This document shows positions 46,129 through 57,567 of a DNA stretch of 64,000 bases, one piece after another. Within the stretch, counting starts at the first letter, position 1, and every line of letters begins with the position of its first letter. This DNA is from Carposina sasakii (lineage: Eukaryota; Arthropoda; Insecta; Lepidoptera; Carposinidae), in contig CP053149.1 of the NCBI GenBank assembly GCA_014607495.2, positions 11,792,120-11,856,119 on the forward strand. The letters run 5' to 3'. Below the pieces are notes generated by a model. It saw only the letters and a program-made list of their open reading frames with translations. It was not told the DNA's origin and made no database searches. Position numbers and translations under genes: made by a program.

Positions 46129-47334
46129 GGTGGTGACTGCAAATGGATTTTGCGTATGTACATAAGAGTTTAACCTCCTTTAGTACCTAAATTTTTATAT
46201 ATCATACACATTAAATAGTGTCTGCTTGTAATATTAATATACGATCATAATAATACGAATTGTATAAAAATACATTTCTAAATATACATATACATTTCGC
46301 CTCTTTACAAGAACAACGTGACATCTCATAAAGAAGTGATATATAAAATATCAGGTTATTCTTGCAAAAAAAAAACGATATATATTTCTAGTTATCTACA
46401 ATCGTACCTGCACAAATTTGTAATCTTCACATTAACCATAAACAGTCGGCAGCAAAAAGTGGGGATTCAGGAAAATAGAACAAGACTTTTTAATAAATTC
46501 AGGAAGAGGCGATTAAAATAAAGATAGGAAGGCGATATCATGAAACGAAGCAAAATCATTGTATAGTACGAGTAGTAAATCTTTTTTAATAGTGATAATT
46601 TTTAATAGATATGCACTTCATATAGAGTCGGGTATGCCTGTCATTCTTAATACTGTTCATTCGAAATGTATTTTTTATATATAAGAACAAGAATTAAATT
46701 TGATTATTAGCATTGTTATAATCTGTATAAATAAAAAATAGTATAGAGAATTGATGAATTCGTAAATGCATGTATATAATCTTGAAAAATATACCTACAT
46801 GTCGAGGCTTAAATTGGATTCTCCATAGTGGATGAACATACACTTTTTGTTACAGTCGGAATACCTATACGATTAACATATGTGCATCACGTAGATGAAA
46901 ACAAAGGTGTTCGCTAGTGTATCACAAATGTCAGTGAAGACGTATACTTCATCTTTAACTATGTTGAATCGAAGCAATATCGAGAGCGAAACAACCCCAT
47001 TGGAAGGCGGAGCAATCCCAACATTTGCATCCTCGGAATGAAACACCATCGATGTCTTACGATACCATCGCTGGTAATGTCCCTTGCTGATAAGAGATAA
47101 GTGTTAGTACTTTGCTGTGTGGAAGAAAGAGACGGGAACAAAATTAATAGGATAAAGGTTCTTTTTTAATGTTTTCCAAAAGTCTAGTTGAAATATGTAG
47201 ATAAACTTAAATACATTACTTTATAAGTGTGTATCTGGTGTGTACTCGTATTCGAAAGTTTAAATCTGCAAATAAGTGGTGATCATCATGTCTGGTTTTC
47301 GTGGTAGTAGCCTAGTATACATATATTAAGAATA
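46129..47334. other. Non-genic region
   Basis: AT-rich. Short frames at 46318 and 46959 (minus) show no family motif. No repeat boundaries recognised. Confidence 0.45.
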
Positions 47335-47592
47335 GCCGTATGGTGCCGGCAGAGTAGAGTTTATACCACCCCTGCCTGCCTGTGCGTATCGTACGAGGCG
47401 ATTAATGGTTTCTGGGAGGTGGGCAGCAGCGCCTCCCGTGTTGACAACATAGTCCGAAAATCACACTGTGGTCACCAACCCGCCTGCCCAGAGTGGTGAC
47501 TATGGGTAAAACCCCCCTGTGACAGTAGCCTTGTGGCGTGCCCTGGGGGAGGCCTACGTCCAGCAGTGGGCTGCAATAGGCTGAAGACGATG
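47335..47592 (+). mobile_element. S1 SINE, near-complete
   Basis: GCCGTATGGTGCCGGCAGAG through GCGTATCGTACGAGGCG and GGGAGGCCTACGTCCAGCAG to GCAATAGGCTGAAGACGATG. Same order as 26052-26325. No clean target duplication found. Confidence 0.75.
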
Positions 47593-48755
47593 CTCGAATC
47601 TGGTTTCTCATCATGACTGCAGTTACTTGTGATCGCAGTTAGGAGTAGTATGATTTGAGGGTCAGCGGAAGGTATAGGACCCGGTGGTGAGCGAACACCA
47701 TTTTCGAACGTGTATGTACTTTAAACAGCCGAAAAAATCAAATAAAGCTGTTGCTTTTCTAAGCTTTTTATATTAACTTATCAGCAGCCACTGCTGCAAT
47801 GGTGCAAAGATCTATAGGTAGTTAAGGGGACACTCGAATTTTTAAAACCTAGCGGAATCTTAAACATTACACCCATTCGCCGACTAATGGCTATTCTAAT
47901 CTATAAAGCAAAACAGGTCCGTATTCGGTACACGTACAAATTCTTGATTTCCACTGAAGAAAGACGCTACGTTCCGATGCCGCACCGCAATATGTATGAT
48001 AAATAAATTGCTATCCAATATCAAATGGAAACTCTAGGTGAAATGTACATAACGTTTACTTATATGCCGTGTGCCCGTTTTGGCTGGATCTTCGCAAAAT
48101 GACGTTTTCTGGGTCAATGGAGAAAAACAGGTCCGTATTTGGAACTTATTTAAGTTGGAGCTCTCTTTGTACCATACATTGTAGTAACTTCGACATCAGC
48201 ATTGTTTTTTTTTCGAAATTCGATACGTAAGATTCTTCTCCATTTTTATCGGATGCCTTCAGACCTAGAAAGGTACTTAGGGACTTTCTTCATATCATTT
48301 CACTTAGCCTTCACCTCTCTTATTATACCTGGTAAGGTACCGTTGCTTGAGATAATAGGAATGTTTCTGTAGTGGTGTGAGTAACTAGCATCGTGTACGT
48401 AAGTTACTATACCTTGACTTTTAGTGAAGAGAAACTTTTTATATATTTTATGTCTAAGTCTCCTGTGTAGGTACTACAAGTACATTCAACCACATATATC
48501 TGACGCACGAATCGGAGATCAATTCGCTAATGTAAACACTGGCAGATATAAATAGAGATTTACATTTGACAGTTCATTACTCGCGAACGTTATTAGCTGC
48601 GCGCATTCGTCACACCATTAGCAGTCAGGTTGAGCGTGAATGTATAGACAAACGATTATTTGGCCGACTGTATTTTGAATGCGAAGTAAATTTGTTGGTT
48701 TATTTGTGGTATTCTATTGTTTGTATACGTAAATAATATTAATGTTAGCTTTTCA
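47593..48755. other. Non-genic region with a TATA-like site
   Basis: No gene. CAGATATAAATAGAG near 48543 followed about 30 bases later by TTCATTACTCGCG looks like a core promoter (TATA plus initiator), with a GC-rich stretch after it (48590-48640), but no convincing first exon was seen. Confidence 0.35.
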
Positions 48756-48940
48756 ATAGTAGGTCAGGTCTTGGTGTTTTGTAAGCGATGGGCTGACCAC
48801 CTGTCACTACTAACCGAAATTGTACATCTCAACCTATACCCTCAAAATTGGTCAGAAGTGGTATCATGTGGTTCTATCGGCCCTTGGTGTTCCTGTTCTG
48901 CCTACCCCGTAAGGGATAAAGGCATGATTATATGTATGTA
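48756..48940 (+). mobile_element. S2 SINE, longest copy
   Basis: GGTCAGGTCTTGGTGTTTTG, GGGCTGACCACCTGTCACTA, TGGTATCATGTGGTTCTATC, CCTACCCCGTAAGGGATAAA and a GATTATATGTATGTA tail. The tail matches the end of the LINE at 42060-42093 (CCTACCCCTCCGGGAAAGAG, TGATTATTATGTATGTA), so that LINE family is its likely partner. The 81-codon frame across it is incidental. Confidence 0.75.
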
Positions 48941-49887
48941 TCACCGTTATGAATTGAAGTGAAGTAAAGTGTCAAAAAAAAATTAAACATACTTTGATAG
49001 ATACTTCATACATTTTGTTGTCAACGATATTTTAAATGGTTTTAATTCAATGAAGGATACATGGATCTGAAGGATAAATTCATGCTGTCTCTATCTTGAA
49101 AAAGTTCTAGAGAAAAACAGCATCAACTATAATTAGATATCTATTTTTTTTTTTTCAAATTTTCTAAATGGGTAGTCTTCTCAAGTGACTTCTCTCCTCT
49201 AAAATAACGTCCACTTAAATCCGTTTAAAATAAACCACCATTACTAACCAATGTATATTTAAATGTAACTGCAACAGAGAATACCAGTGCCTCTTTCGGT
49301 ATATAGTCGGCTGAGAGCACACCGCATTTGCCTGTGACTACTGAGACAATTCCGCTAGTAAATTTCCAAACCCAATTGATAATGAATCGAATTAGATTGC
49401 AGTCTTTTTCTTTTTATAAAAGTGCAGCTGGAAAAAGAGTTTTATAAGTTTGCATTTCAGATAATAAATATGTAAAAATCGTTATGGAATCCATATTATC
49501 TACTTACACCAAACACGTCATACTGCTGTTGCTTCACATGCGTTGGACTATGCAGATTCTGTTTATAAAAGTAAAAGTAACAGTATGTAAAAATATCATT
49601 GACAATGGCATGAGCAATACTTAGGAACGCTCTATTTAAAAAAAAAAAGAATATTTAACTAATGCGTTTCGTCAGTAGTTCAGCTCAAATAATTTAGCAG
49701 AATCGGTTCACTGAGTACTTGTAGTGGACATTCTGCACAAAATGTCGCCATTCTAGTGGTCAGCTCGGGTTCTGGGGTAAGGTATCAAAGTGCTGTAGTG
49801 CAGTGCGAGGAGCTGTACTGCTATATGCATTCAATTTGATGTGTATTTTGGTTTATACGTACATACCTATTTTACTTTTGAAACACG

Positions 49888-50098
49888 CGGCCGTGTACTC
49901 GAAATGGGGTAGCCAGAACTGCAAGATTATAAAGGAGAGCCTACATCTACGTTTAGCATCACTGAGCTAGGTGTTAATAAATCAGTGACTTGCTTATCGC
50001 CTGAGAGAATGCCTGAATTCCTTAGTCGATTCTTACGACATACTTAGAAAGAGATGCAGCGGATGTATTCTAGTGAAGCCCCGGACATGGGACGTTTA
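49888..50098 (+). repeat. Dispersed family D, best-preserved copy
   Basis: Module 1: CGAAATGGGGTAGCCAGAAC, GCAAGATTATAAAGGAGAGC, CTACGTTTAGCAT. Module 2: CAGTGACTTGCTTATCGCCT, GAGAGAATGCCTGAATTCCT, TAGTCGATTCTTACGACATA, GATGCAGCGGATGTATTCTA, GTGAAGCCCCGGACATGGG. The same order recurs about a dozen times in the window in varying states. No TIR or pol III box was found; the class is unknown, possibly an old SINE. Confidence 0.65.
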
Positions 50099-50418
50099 GG
50101 TTGCAGATAGTAAAAAAAACACGAATTTTATAGAAGTAATGTTTTTGAATCAAATAAAGTTAATTTAAATTTTATATGTTCTCAAAATAAAAATGTATCA
50201 TAATATAAGTCCAAAACCAGTGCCGTCACTAAAAAAGGAAACATTGTTATGATAAAGAAGATAATCCAGTGCTTTCAGATCAAGTTATTTAGTTGAGTTT
50301 CCTTCTAATGTAATCTCATAGAATATAAGCGAATTCCCATATTGTTGAAGAAAACTTCCGCACAATACAACAAGTAAAAATAACAAAGAGTACGAGTGAG
50401 CGCACAAACTCACTGGAA

Positions 50419-50563
50419 ATGACACGCAAAATATCAAAGGACACCAAGCTAAAAGATCATAACAAAATCTTCTCGGGAACCAAAAGGAGGAGAAATTCCA
50501 ACGAGAAAATGCGAAGTGCGTGTCGGGAACACACTGATGGGGTTCTTTTGTTGTTATCTATAG
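50419..50563 (+). other. Possible first-exon-like frame
   Basis: ATG at 50419 opens 48 codons rich in Lys/Arg (MTRKISKDTKLKDHNK, TKRRRNSNEKM) up to ATAG|GTAAGT, a consensus donor at 50563/50564. No family recognised and no acceptor exon found. Confidence 0.22.
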
Positions 50564-50604
50564 GTAAGTACTCTTTTTTCATAAAGGCTGACGTTGGCTA
50601 CTGA

Positions 50605-52908
50605 AATATATATTTACATACAGCCTTCACAAATAAATATATTTAAGAAACTTTGAACTTACTCGTAATTAAGTAAATAATTGAATGCCGATGCAATGCC
50701 ATTGAACTGAACTAGCAGAGATGTTCTTATTCCGATTTGTTTGACTCTACTCACTCTTTTACTCACTATATAGGTATAGGTAGACTCTACGTCTATAGTG
50801 GGCAATTTAACATTTCGCTGTGTATATCCTTTTTGTAATTCCCTGTACGCGGAACCCTAAAAAGCCACTATGATACAATGATCCAGGCTGACGTCATTGC
50901 TTCAGGACAAATGAGACAAAGGAAATAAGAAATATTAAACGTGACTTGAACGTATAACGTTTTCCATATGTGCCGTATATGGTACTGTACACTTACACAC
51001 ATATTACATGCGTGTCGATATACTCATATGCTTACACTTTCTCCACATTACATATGTATGAAAAGGATTAAACATATGTTAACTTTTAATTAAGCAATAC
51101 CTAGTACGTCACGGCAAAATAGCTAATAAAATAAAAACAAAATATAACATTTCGTTCAGGGAGGACAAAGGACTAATAATATGACGCAGCATATTTCTTC
51201 TATTATCAAACATAAATAATGTAGGTAGATTTATAATATTGCCCAATATCATCCCCAATTCTATCCCATTTCCTAGAACACAGTCTACTCACGCCCTACC
51301 TCCGGAATTGCCCAACGTCGCGTATATGTAAATCGGTATTAATATAAAAGAAAGGAGACGTACACAAGGGACTCTCGGGAACAGCGCAATAGTAATGTTA
51401 TGGCGTTCGTGCTCGAAATCATGTAATTACTCGATCCTGTACTTCTATGAAACGGTTACGGCAATATTATCTTTAAACATTTACATTTTATGCTCGCGCT
51501 AGTTTCTTTTATTAATTTAAGTTTTAATAAAAATCTTTGTTGGGTTTTTATTGCCCTGTTTACTTTTTATTGCTAGTTCAGTTTTAATGGCGACTTAAAG
51601 GTTGAACGAGCTGAAAATTATTAGATAAATCGGATTGAAAGAATAGATACGAAATTTTTACAAAAAGTTAACACTTTGTGATATTTTCTACAGACGTTTT
51701 CAGTTTGATTGGCCTGTAGGGGCTAGTAAGTACTTACTTGTCAAACGTAGTGGTTAGTTATATGACCTAATTTGTTTTAAATAAAATTATTTCACTTGTT
51801 GTACCTACAACAACAGCCTACCTATAATACGTCCTTATCTTATTTTGTGACAATTGTTTATCATAATATCTATTTTCGAATATAAGCCAGCAATTTGTTA
51901 TCACTCTCAAAACATACGAACACAAAAGTGATAATTATCCACGTTTGTTTATCTTTTAAAGCGAATCCCCTAGAAAACTCCAGGAGCAGATAACGCGCGT
52001 AATGAAATAATGAGCTAAGCTAAGCGAGCTGCAAAATTTATGTTTCGTACAGCTTAAAAACACCGCTCTCCAGAGATTTCCACTTACAAACCGAGTTAAC
52101 GTTTTGCTGCCAGATTTGCTGTTCTTTTTCTTTGGCGATACAAGGATGAAGAAAGTATCGCATCCGCAATGCTTAATTTGCGAGAAGTTTTTAATTGTTG
52201 TAGTTTGCTGTTGCTAGTTGGATAGCTCGGTACATTAATGCTACCCGGATTTATTTTACTCTACGTTTGTTGAGCTTTTGCGGTATTTTTATATTATGTA
52301 CGATGAAATAACCTCAATTTAACAAAACAGATTAGGCTGTCTGTGATCCTATGGAAATATAACTTATTGTATGTAGTAGTTTAAAAAAGCTTAGTAAGGG
52401 CAATATTCAATGAAAATCATGTATCTTTATAGAAACTGAATAAAATTAAATCGACTTTAAAAAATTCTGATATTTTCTAAGTAGGTAGGTACCGTTCCAT
52501 ACATGTATTCCCCACTATAAGTGCTTATCCCATTAATTACGAGTTCGGCGCAATATGGTTCCTTCTGAAACTCAGATTGCCTAGGATTTAGCGTTTGTTT
52601 TAGGACCGGCTGCCTGCTTGACACCAACCCTCTTCAGGTGTTATTCCTACTACTGCTGCACTTAGTAAGAACATAAAATGCAAACATCAGCAAATATGAA
52701 AAGCAATAACAGCACAGCCGTACTGCGTAAAATCAGCGAAATAGTCTAGCTTGCCGCCTCAGAGTTCGCGTGCTAGGTCGGGTTCACTCGTTTTAGAACA
52801 GAGGTCTTTTGTTCTTTTTCCACACACGCCCGGATGCGGCCCATTTAGTTACTGTTATCTCTTTCCTTTGTTTTTGGTTGATTGGATTGATTAGGTTTAT
52901 ATTAGCTA
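50605..52908. other. Non-genic region
   Basis: No gene or dated repeat recognised. The segment 51955-52150 is moderately GC-rich (GATAACGCGCGTAATG, AGCTAAGCTAAGCGAGC) and could be conserved noncoding DNA; this is a guess from composition. Confidence 0.4.
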
Positions 52909-53313
52909 CTAGTGGACGCCCGCGACTCCGTCCGCGTAGACTACAAAAAAAAAACGAAATTATCCGGGATAAAAACATTTTCCCGGGATAAAAAGTAGCC
53001 TATATGTTATGTAGGACCTGTCACAATATATTCCTGAAAACTGCATCGAAATCGGTATTCTAAAATGTAACGGATCGCTGTCTGTACATGGAAGATATAT
53101 AGGTATAAGAAAAAATATTATAGAATACCTTTATCAACGCAATAGTACACAAAACAATGATTTTTGGAATTTTTGTCTGTTTGTCGGTTTGTCTGATTGT
53201 CGGTTTGTCTGTTTGTTTGTGCGTTTGTGCACGCTAATCTCAGAAACGGCTGAACCGATTTCGATGCAGTTTTCAGGAATATATTGTGACAGGTCCACTT
53301 AACACTCCACTAG
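52909..53313. mobile_element. Composite inverted Helitron-like element
   Basis: Both ends carry the Helitron 3' terminus: A|CTAGTGGACGCCCGCGACTC on the left and CCACTAG|T on the right (53310-53313). The left half to about 53054 is a minus-oriented 3' portion ending in ATCGAAATCGG. The right half reads in plus orientation from AATGTAACGGATCG through GTCTG repeats to TTCAGGAATATATTGTGACA, like the complement of 36011-36325. It looks like two copies joined head-to-head. Host A and T flank the whole. Confidence 0.65.
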
Positions 53314-54293
53314 TAGAGAATAAAGTTTTTTCCAAGAAAAAAGTATAAATAAAAATATATCTACAAGAAATAACTTTTCATTCACATTATAACAAAACAA
53401 TATTAAACCAAAAGGCGGAATAAAAACGTAGCCAACGAGAAACTTATTTTGTTTCTCGTACCTTTTTCTAAAGCGATGTTAAATCTAATAGCCACGGGCA
53501 GAAGAGAATTGTATTCTCCTGACCCAGCTTCGGAATAAAGGCAAAAAGACCTAGACTTGAAGATCTAGCTAGATAGTATCTGGAAACAGGGGCTGATTAA
53601 CGTCAGTCGGCGTGAGGACTTGCGGTAGATGCTGTAGGTAGGTGGAGTTACTTAATTATATAGGTTTTAGTGGTTTGGTTTAGATTCTTCAATTGATATA
53701 TCTATATAAAACGCTTCCATTACCGAGTAACTTAGTGGTTGACAGAAAATGCATAGCTAAAATTACTTGGGTGCAGTACGCTGAAAACGGCATACATGTA
53801 GGAATATTTCTTGCGGAGTATAAGAATCACTAAGAGATGATTTCCCTGAAACTCCGAGGCAACGGGAAAAAGTTTCATTCTAAGGTTTAAGTAGACGAAG
53901 TTCTGGGTTGTATGTGGCATATTATTATATTTCCAATATTTATGGCCTAAAACATAAAAGTATGGAATCTGACATATCTTAATGCAAGTTGCGCGTGATT
54001 CCATAAGAGCTTTTTATTCACGATTCTACGATATTTTTACGGTTTTTCATATTCAAAACCAAAATATCATCATTCTTAAGGCAACTACATAATGTCCGCG
54101 TTGTGACGTCATTACTATTCCAATCCAGGGCTTATGGGCTTGAGTTCTATATCTATGGTGACCTAGACTCCAATCTAGCAGTTAGCTGATTTACGTCAGA
54201 CGAAGGGGGCGAGGGGTTGGGAGGATTTATAGCTAATGTTGGCAGCGCAGACGTAGACTGACAAACATTAATGTATAAAATTAAAGATAGAAA
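53314..54293. other. Non-genic region
   Basis: No supported gene; minus-strand 90-codon frame at 53732-54004 shows no motif. No repeat boundary seen. Confidence 0.4.
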
Positions 54294-54500
54294 TACCCTA
54301 CCGATTGGTGTAGTTGACAATAACCCTGCCTACCGCACCATAGGTCCTGGGTTCGAATCCCGGTAGCTTCAAACAATTATACGATGAATATCGATGTTTG
54401 TTTCTGAGTTATGGATGTTCCTACACGACACAATACCTAAAGGATCTTAATGTGGGTTGTAACTAGGTTAATGAGTTGTAAAGTGTGTGAATATTTATTT
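54294..54500 (+). mobile_element. tRNA-derived SINE
   Basis: GATTGGTGTAGTTGACAATA head and a perfect B box GGTTCGAATCC at 54350-54360, then TCTGAGTTATGGATGTTCCT, typical of a lepidopteran tRNA-headed SINE. It is not a tRNA gene: no closing acceptor stem after the T-arm. The 3' end is diverged and placed approximately. Confidence 0.7.
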
Positions 54501-55344
54501 TGGACACTGCAGCCTTAGGTTATTATTCTGAAGCAACTAACATAAAAGAAACATGTTTTGTTTTGTATTTCCCACTACAATCTAGTGCTGTTTCTCCATT
54601 AGTTCCGGACTGTTTTTTTGAGCTAGTGCGAATTCTACTCAGTTTTAATTTCTTTGGCAACTAGCTAGTGTACATTTTATTACTCTGTGGCTATAGTAAA
54701 GTGGGAGCAGTGGAAGTTTATAATATTGTTTCTGTATTTATGTTCACAGTATTATGATATTTATTGAGTGTGGTTGTAGTATTCCCTGAGAATCTCCGTT
54801 TTGTATTACCTATCTAATCTGTAGTTTGCTCGTTTCTAGTTGTTCATTTATTGTAGCTAAAGCTTTATAACTTAGATGAATATACACTGTATGAATGTAT
54901 GATGAAGCATTTTTAATGTTTAAAATAAATATGTGATGCAGTCATGTGATGACAAAACAATGCAATAAAAATGATTATCTCGAATAAGGAAGGTCTTACG
55001 GGGAAAATGCGACTGTGAATCACTATCATAGTGTGTGCTGTATGTCCATTTTAAATTAAAGCCCCCATTTACAAAATTTACAGCAAAGAACACCGTGCAC
55101 AGTAAAGACAATTTACTTGCTACAATTTCACTTAACCAAAATCGATGAGCTCACTAAATTCAGAAATTAAGCCCTAACAAAGCGCGGAGAATTCGCACGC
55201 TAACAAGACTTTACAACTAACGCCTAGGTCGTGCTTAAGTGAGTCACACTCAGCCAACTCGAGAGACACAGTGTTATGCACTTCAGTTTTTGCAGGTTAA
55301 ACCTAGGGTTAAACTATTACGACACACATACATACATATTCACA

Positions 55345-55473
55345 CTGCTCTGCGTGTAGCCACATGGGGGTAGCCAAAGCTGCTGGATCATGAAGGAGAT
55401 CCTTACAGACACGTTTAGCAAAGCGGGTTCAGATGAAAATGATCAACGACAAGTTTGCTAGCTCATCGCCCGA
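55345..55473 (+). repeat. Family D repeat, module 1 plus start of module 2
   Basis: GGGGGTAGCCAAAGCTGCTG, GATCATGAAGGAGATCCTTA, GACACGTTTAGCAAAGCGGG, GACAAGTTTGCTAGCTCATC. Well preserved; truncated after ATCGCCCGAG. Confidence 0.65.
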
Positions 55474-55881
55474 GTATTAATTTAATATGACACGGTTTGG
55501 TGCAAATAGAGTAAATTATGTAACAATGAACATTTTGCCAACTTTCTATATTTAAAAAATATAAGGTACCTACTTTTGGAAAAGAAGCCCGTACTATCAA
55601 AAATGTTCATATGAAAGGGAATATAAATTTATAAGATCTAAAAATCTTTCTGCGGTTTACGTTAAACGGCGCCAGCATAAACATTCGGGTCAAAATTCAC
55701 ATATTTCAAGATTTTATTGTCGCTATGTAAAATTATCTGGAAATCTGAAAAGTTGTTAACATTTATTATTTTTCATAACATAACATACATAAAAGATAGA
55801 ATTAATGTCCGATTTATGAAAAGAGATCATGTCTTTTATTATAAGAAACATAAACATCTCAGGTAAAGAAGTAATGATTTT

Positions 55882-56277
55882 ATGTTTTCAAATATACCAA
55901 CCATTACCTACGCAAAACAACAGCGTCTAAAAAGAAAATTCGCCCGCCTAATGATTCTAAGATCGGATAACAAAGCTAATAACAGTTTCACCTTGAATAC
56001 CGTAAACCTCCGGCGAGATTCGGCGGAGATTACCAAACACGTTTGCACCAACTCTCGTAAACGAACGAATGAAGAACAGTTCTCCGAGAACGAAGTAATT
56101 GTCTCAGCATTCTGTATATATTCAGTGTATCCGGCGCACTGCGGTCTGCAGCGCCCAAACCTCCGATACGGAACGTGCACCGAATCTAAACACACTACTG
56201 ATTTTATTTCCTCTCTCTCTCATTCCCGATTCAACTATCTAATAGCCCGGTCAACGATTTTCGAACTCGGAATCTAA
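55882..56277 (+). other. Unidentified 131-codon open region
   Basis: The longest unexplained frame outside transposons. It starts from a non-ATG codon, is rich in Arg/Ser/Thr, and an overlapping minus frame of 95 codons is also open. The area to 56480 is less AT-rich than its flanks (GGCGAGATTCGGCGGAG, GCGCACTGCGGTCTGCAGCG). Open frames on both strands of a GC-richer patch suggest composition, or a conserved noncoding block, rather than a gene. Confidence 0.2.
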
Positions 56278-56761
56278 TTCGGCTCCTAATTCTTTTTGAT
56301 CAACTCTTATTGCTGTGTTTGTGTTTCGGAGCGGCTCCTTGAGTCTAAATTATGCAGAAATCAATTCGAGCCAGTAAACTGGGCCCTAGTAAATAATTCA
56401 GCGGTGATTGTAACGAGGGTCCTGCACTAAATGCTCCCTTGGAGCCCTGTTTCTACATGCCCAGTATTTCTTATCTTACCGTCCATCTTGTCGGGGTTTT
56501 TTTGCAAGTTGCAGTAAATTTTTTGTTTGGGTCGAATAGTTTGGTTTGCGGTTTTTTGTTATATTTTCCGAAAGAAAGAGTTTAATTGAGGTGTAAAATA
56601 GGACCGCAATAGTCAAAGTTTATAAAGGATATATAGTTTATTTTTGTGTAAAATAATCCCTAAACGTAGGAATAATTAAATGCAATTCATTGAAGATTAA
56701 TAATAACGTTTCAAGAAAAAACGAGAAAAACAATAATTAACAATAATCAGTTATATAAAAA

Positions 56762-57200
56762 TTAACCTAATTTTATTGCCCGAATCCAACAAGATATACA
56801 TACAATGTATGTAGCAAAAAAAGTAAAACTAGATCCGTATAGTGCAACATATACAAAAGCGTTCTTAACAATCAGAGCCAGTGCCTGGTCAGTGGTAAAA
56901 CTATTACGTCCATCCACAAACGGGATTGCGATAGTGTCCTCACTATGAATTCTGCTGGCGTGGCCCGTACTTTCGCTAATTTGATTATTTCATTGAAATA
57001 ATCTTCTGCGCTGCGTGGTCTGCACACCGGATTCTCTTCTATAGTTTGGAAAATTGTTCTTGATAATTGAATCCATGGGAGAGAATATCGATAAACTTTC
57101 GAACAAGTTTTATGACTTCGTGATTACTTACTTCGTTATTAATTAATATTGCAACATTAGGAAAACACATACTAGTAAATACAGTATTACCTGTCCTTAC
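56762..57200 (-). pseudogene. Unidentified decayed coding fragment
   Basis: Three consecutive minus-strand frames read as protein: 57200-57039 (MCFPNVAILINNEVSNHEV, RKFIDILSHGFNY), then a frameshift near 57050 into a segment ending 56872 (ENPVCRPRSAEDYFNEIIK, RATPAEFIVRT), then a shift near 56940 into 56945-56762 (DTIAIPFVDGRNSFTTDQ, KNAFVYVALYGSSF, a hydrophobic C-terminal helix and a stop at 56762). Each shift falls where the previous frame closes, so one ancestral ORF with two indels is likely. I do not recognise the family; the tail suggests a membrane protein. It could be a host pseudogene, a transposon protein or an endogenous viral relic. Confidence 0.42.
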
Positions 57201-57335
57201 TTACCTGTCTGTCCGTGAGTCTGTAAGACAAGTGTTTTAATTCACCAATACAAGCTACTCTAATATAGGCAAGTGATATAGTCACATAGTAGTTAATTGA
57301 GTTTTAGTAATGTTTTATGTAATAAGTATATAATA

Positions 57336-57567
57336 CTAGTAGACGCCCGCGACTTCGTCCGCGTGGACTAAAGAATAAACAAAATATCGAAATTATCGGG
57401 GATAAAAATATTTTCTAGGGCTAAAAGTAGCCTATGTGTTAATCCAGGGTTTCAGATAACTCCATACTAAATTTTATTCAAATCGCTCCAGCCGTTTTTA
57501 CGTGAAAGAGTAACAAACATCCATCCATCCATACTAACAAACTTTCGCATCTATAATATTGGTAGGA
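57336..57567 (-). mobile_element. Helitron-like element (minus)
   Basis: A|CTAGTAGACGCCCGCGACTT with hairpin GTCCGCGTGGAC on the left, and CTATAATATTGGTAGGA|T on the right. On the minus strand this is 5'-TCC...CTAG-3' between A and T. 232 bp, clearly the same family as 21789-21998 (shared AATTTTATTCAAATCGCTCC in this orientation). Confidence 0.75.

Noticed and set aside
53175..53225. GTTTGTCGGTTTGTCTG repeats as a telomere-like or functional array
   Set aside because: Short slippage tract within the Helitron-like element, matching the GTCTG run in its sibling at 36011.
54294..54370. tRNA gene (perfect B box GGTTCGAATCC)
   Set aside because: No closing acceptor stem after the T-arm, and a SINE-like body follows.
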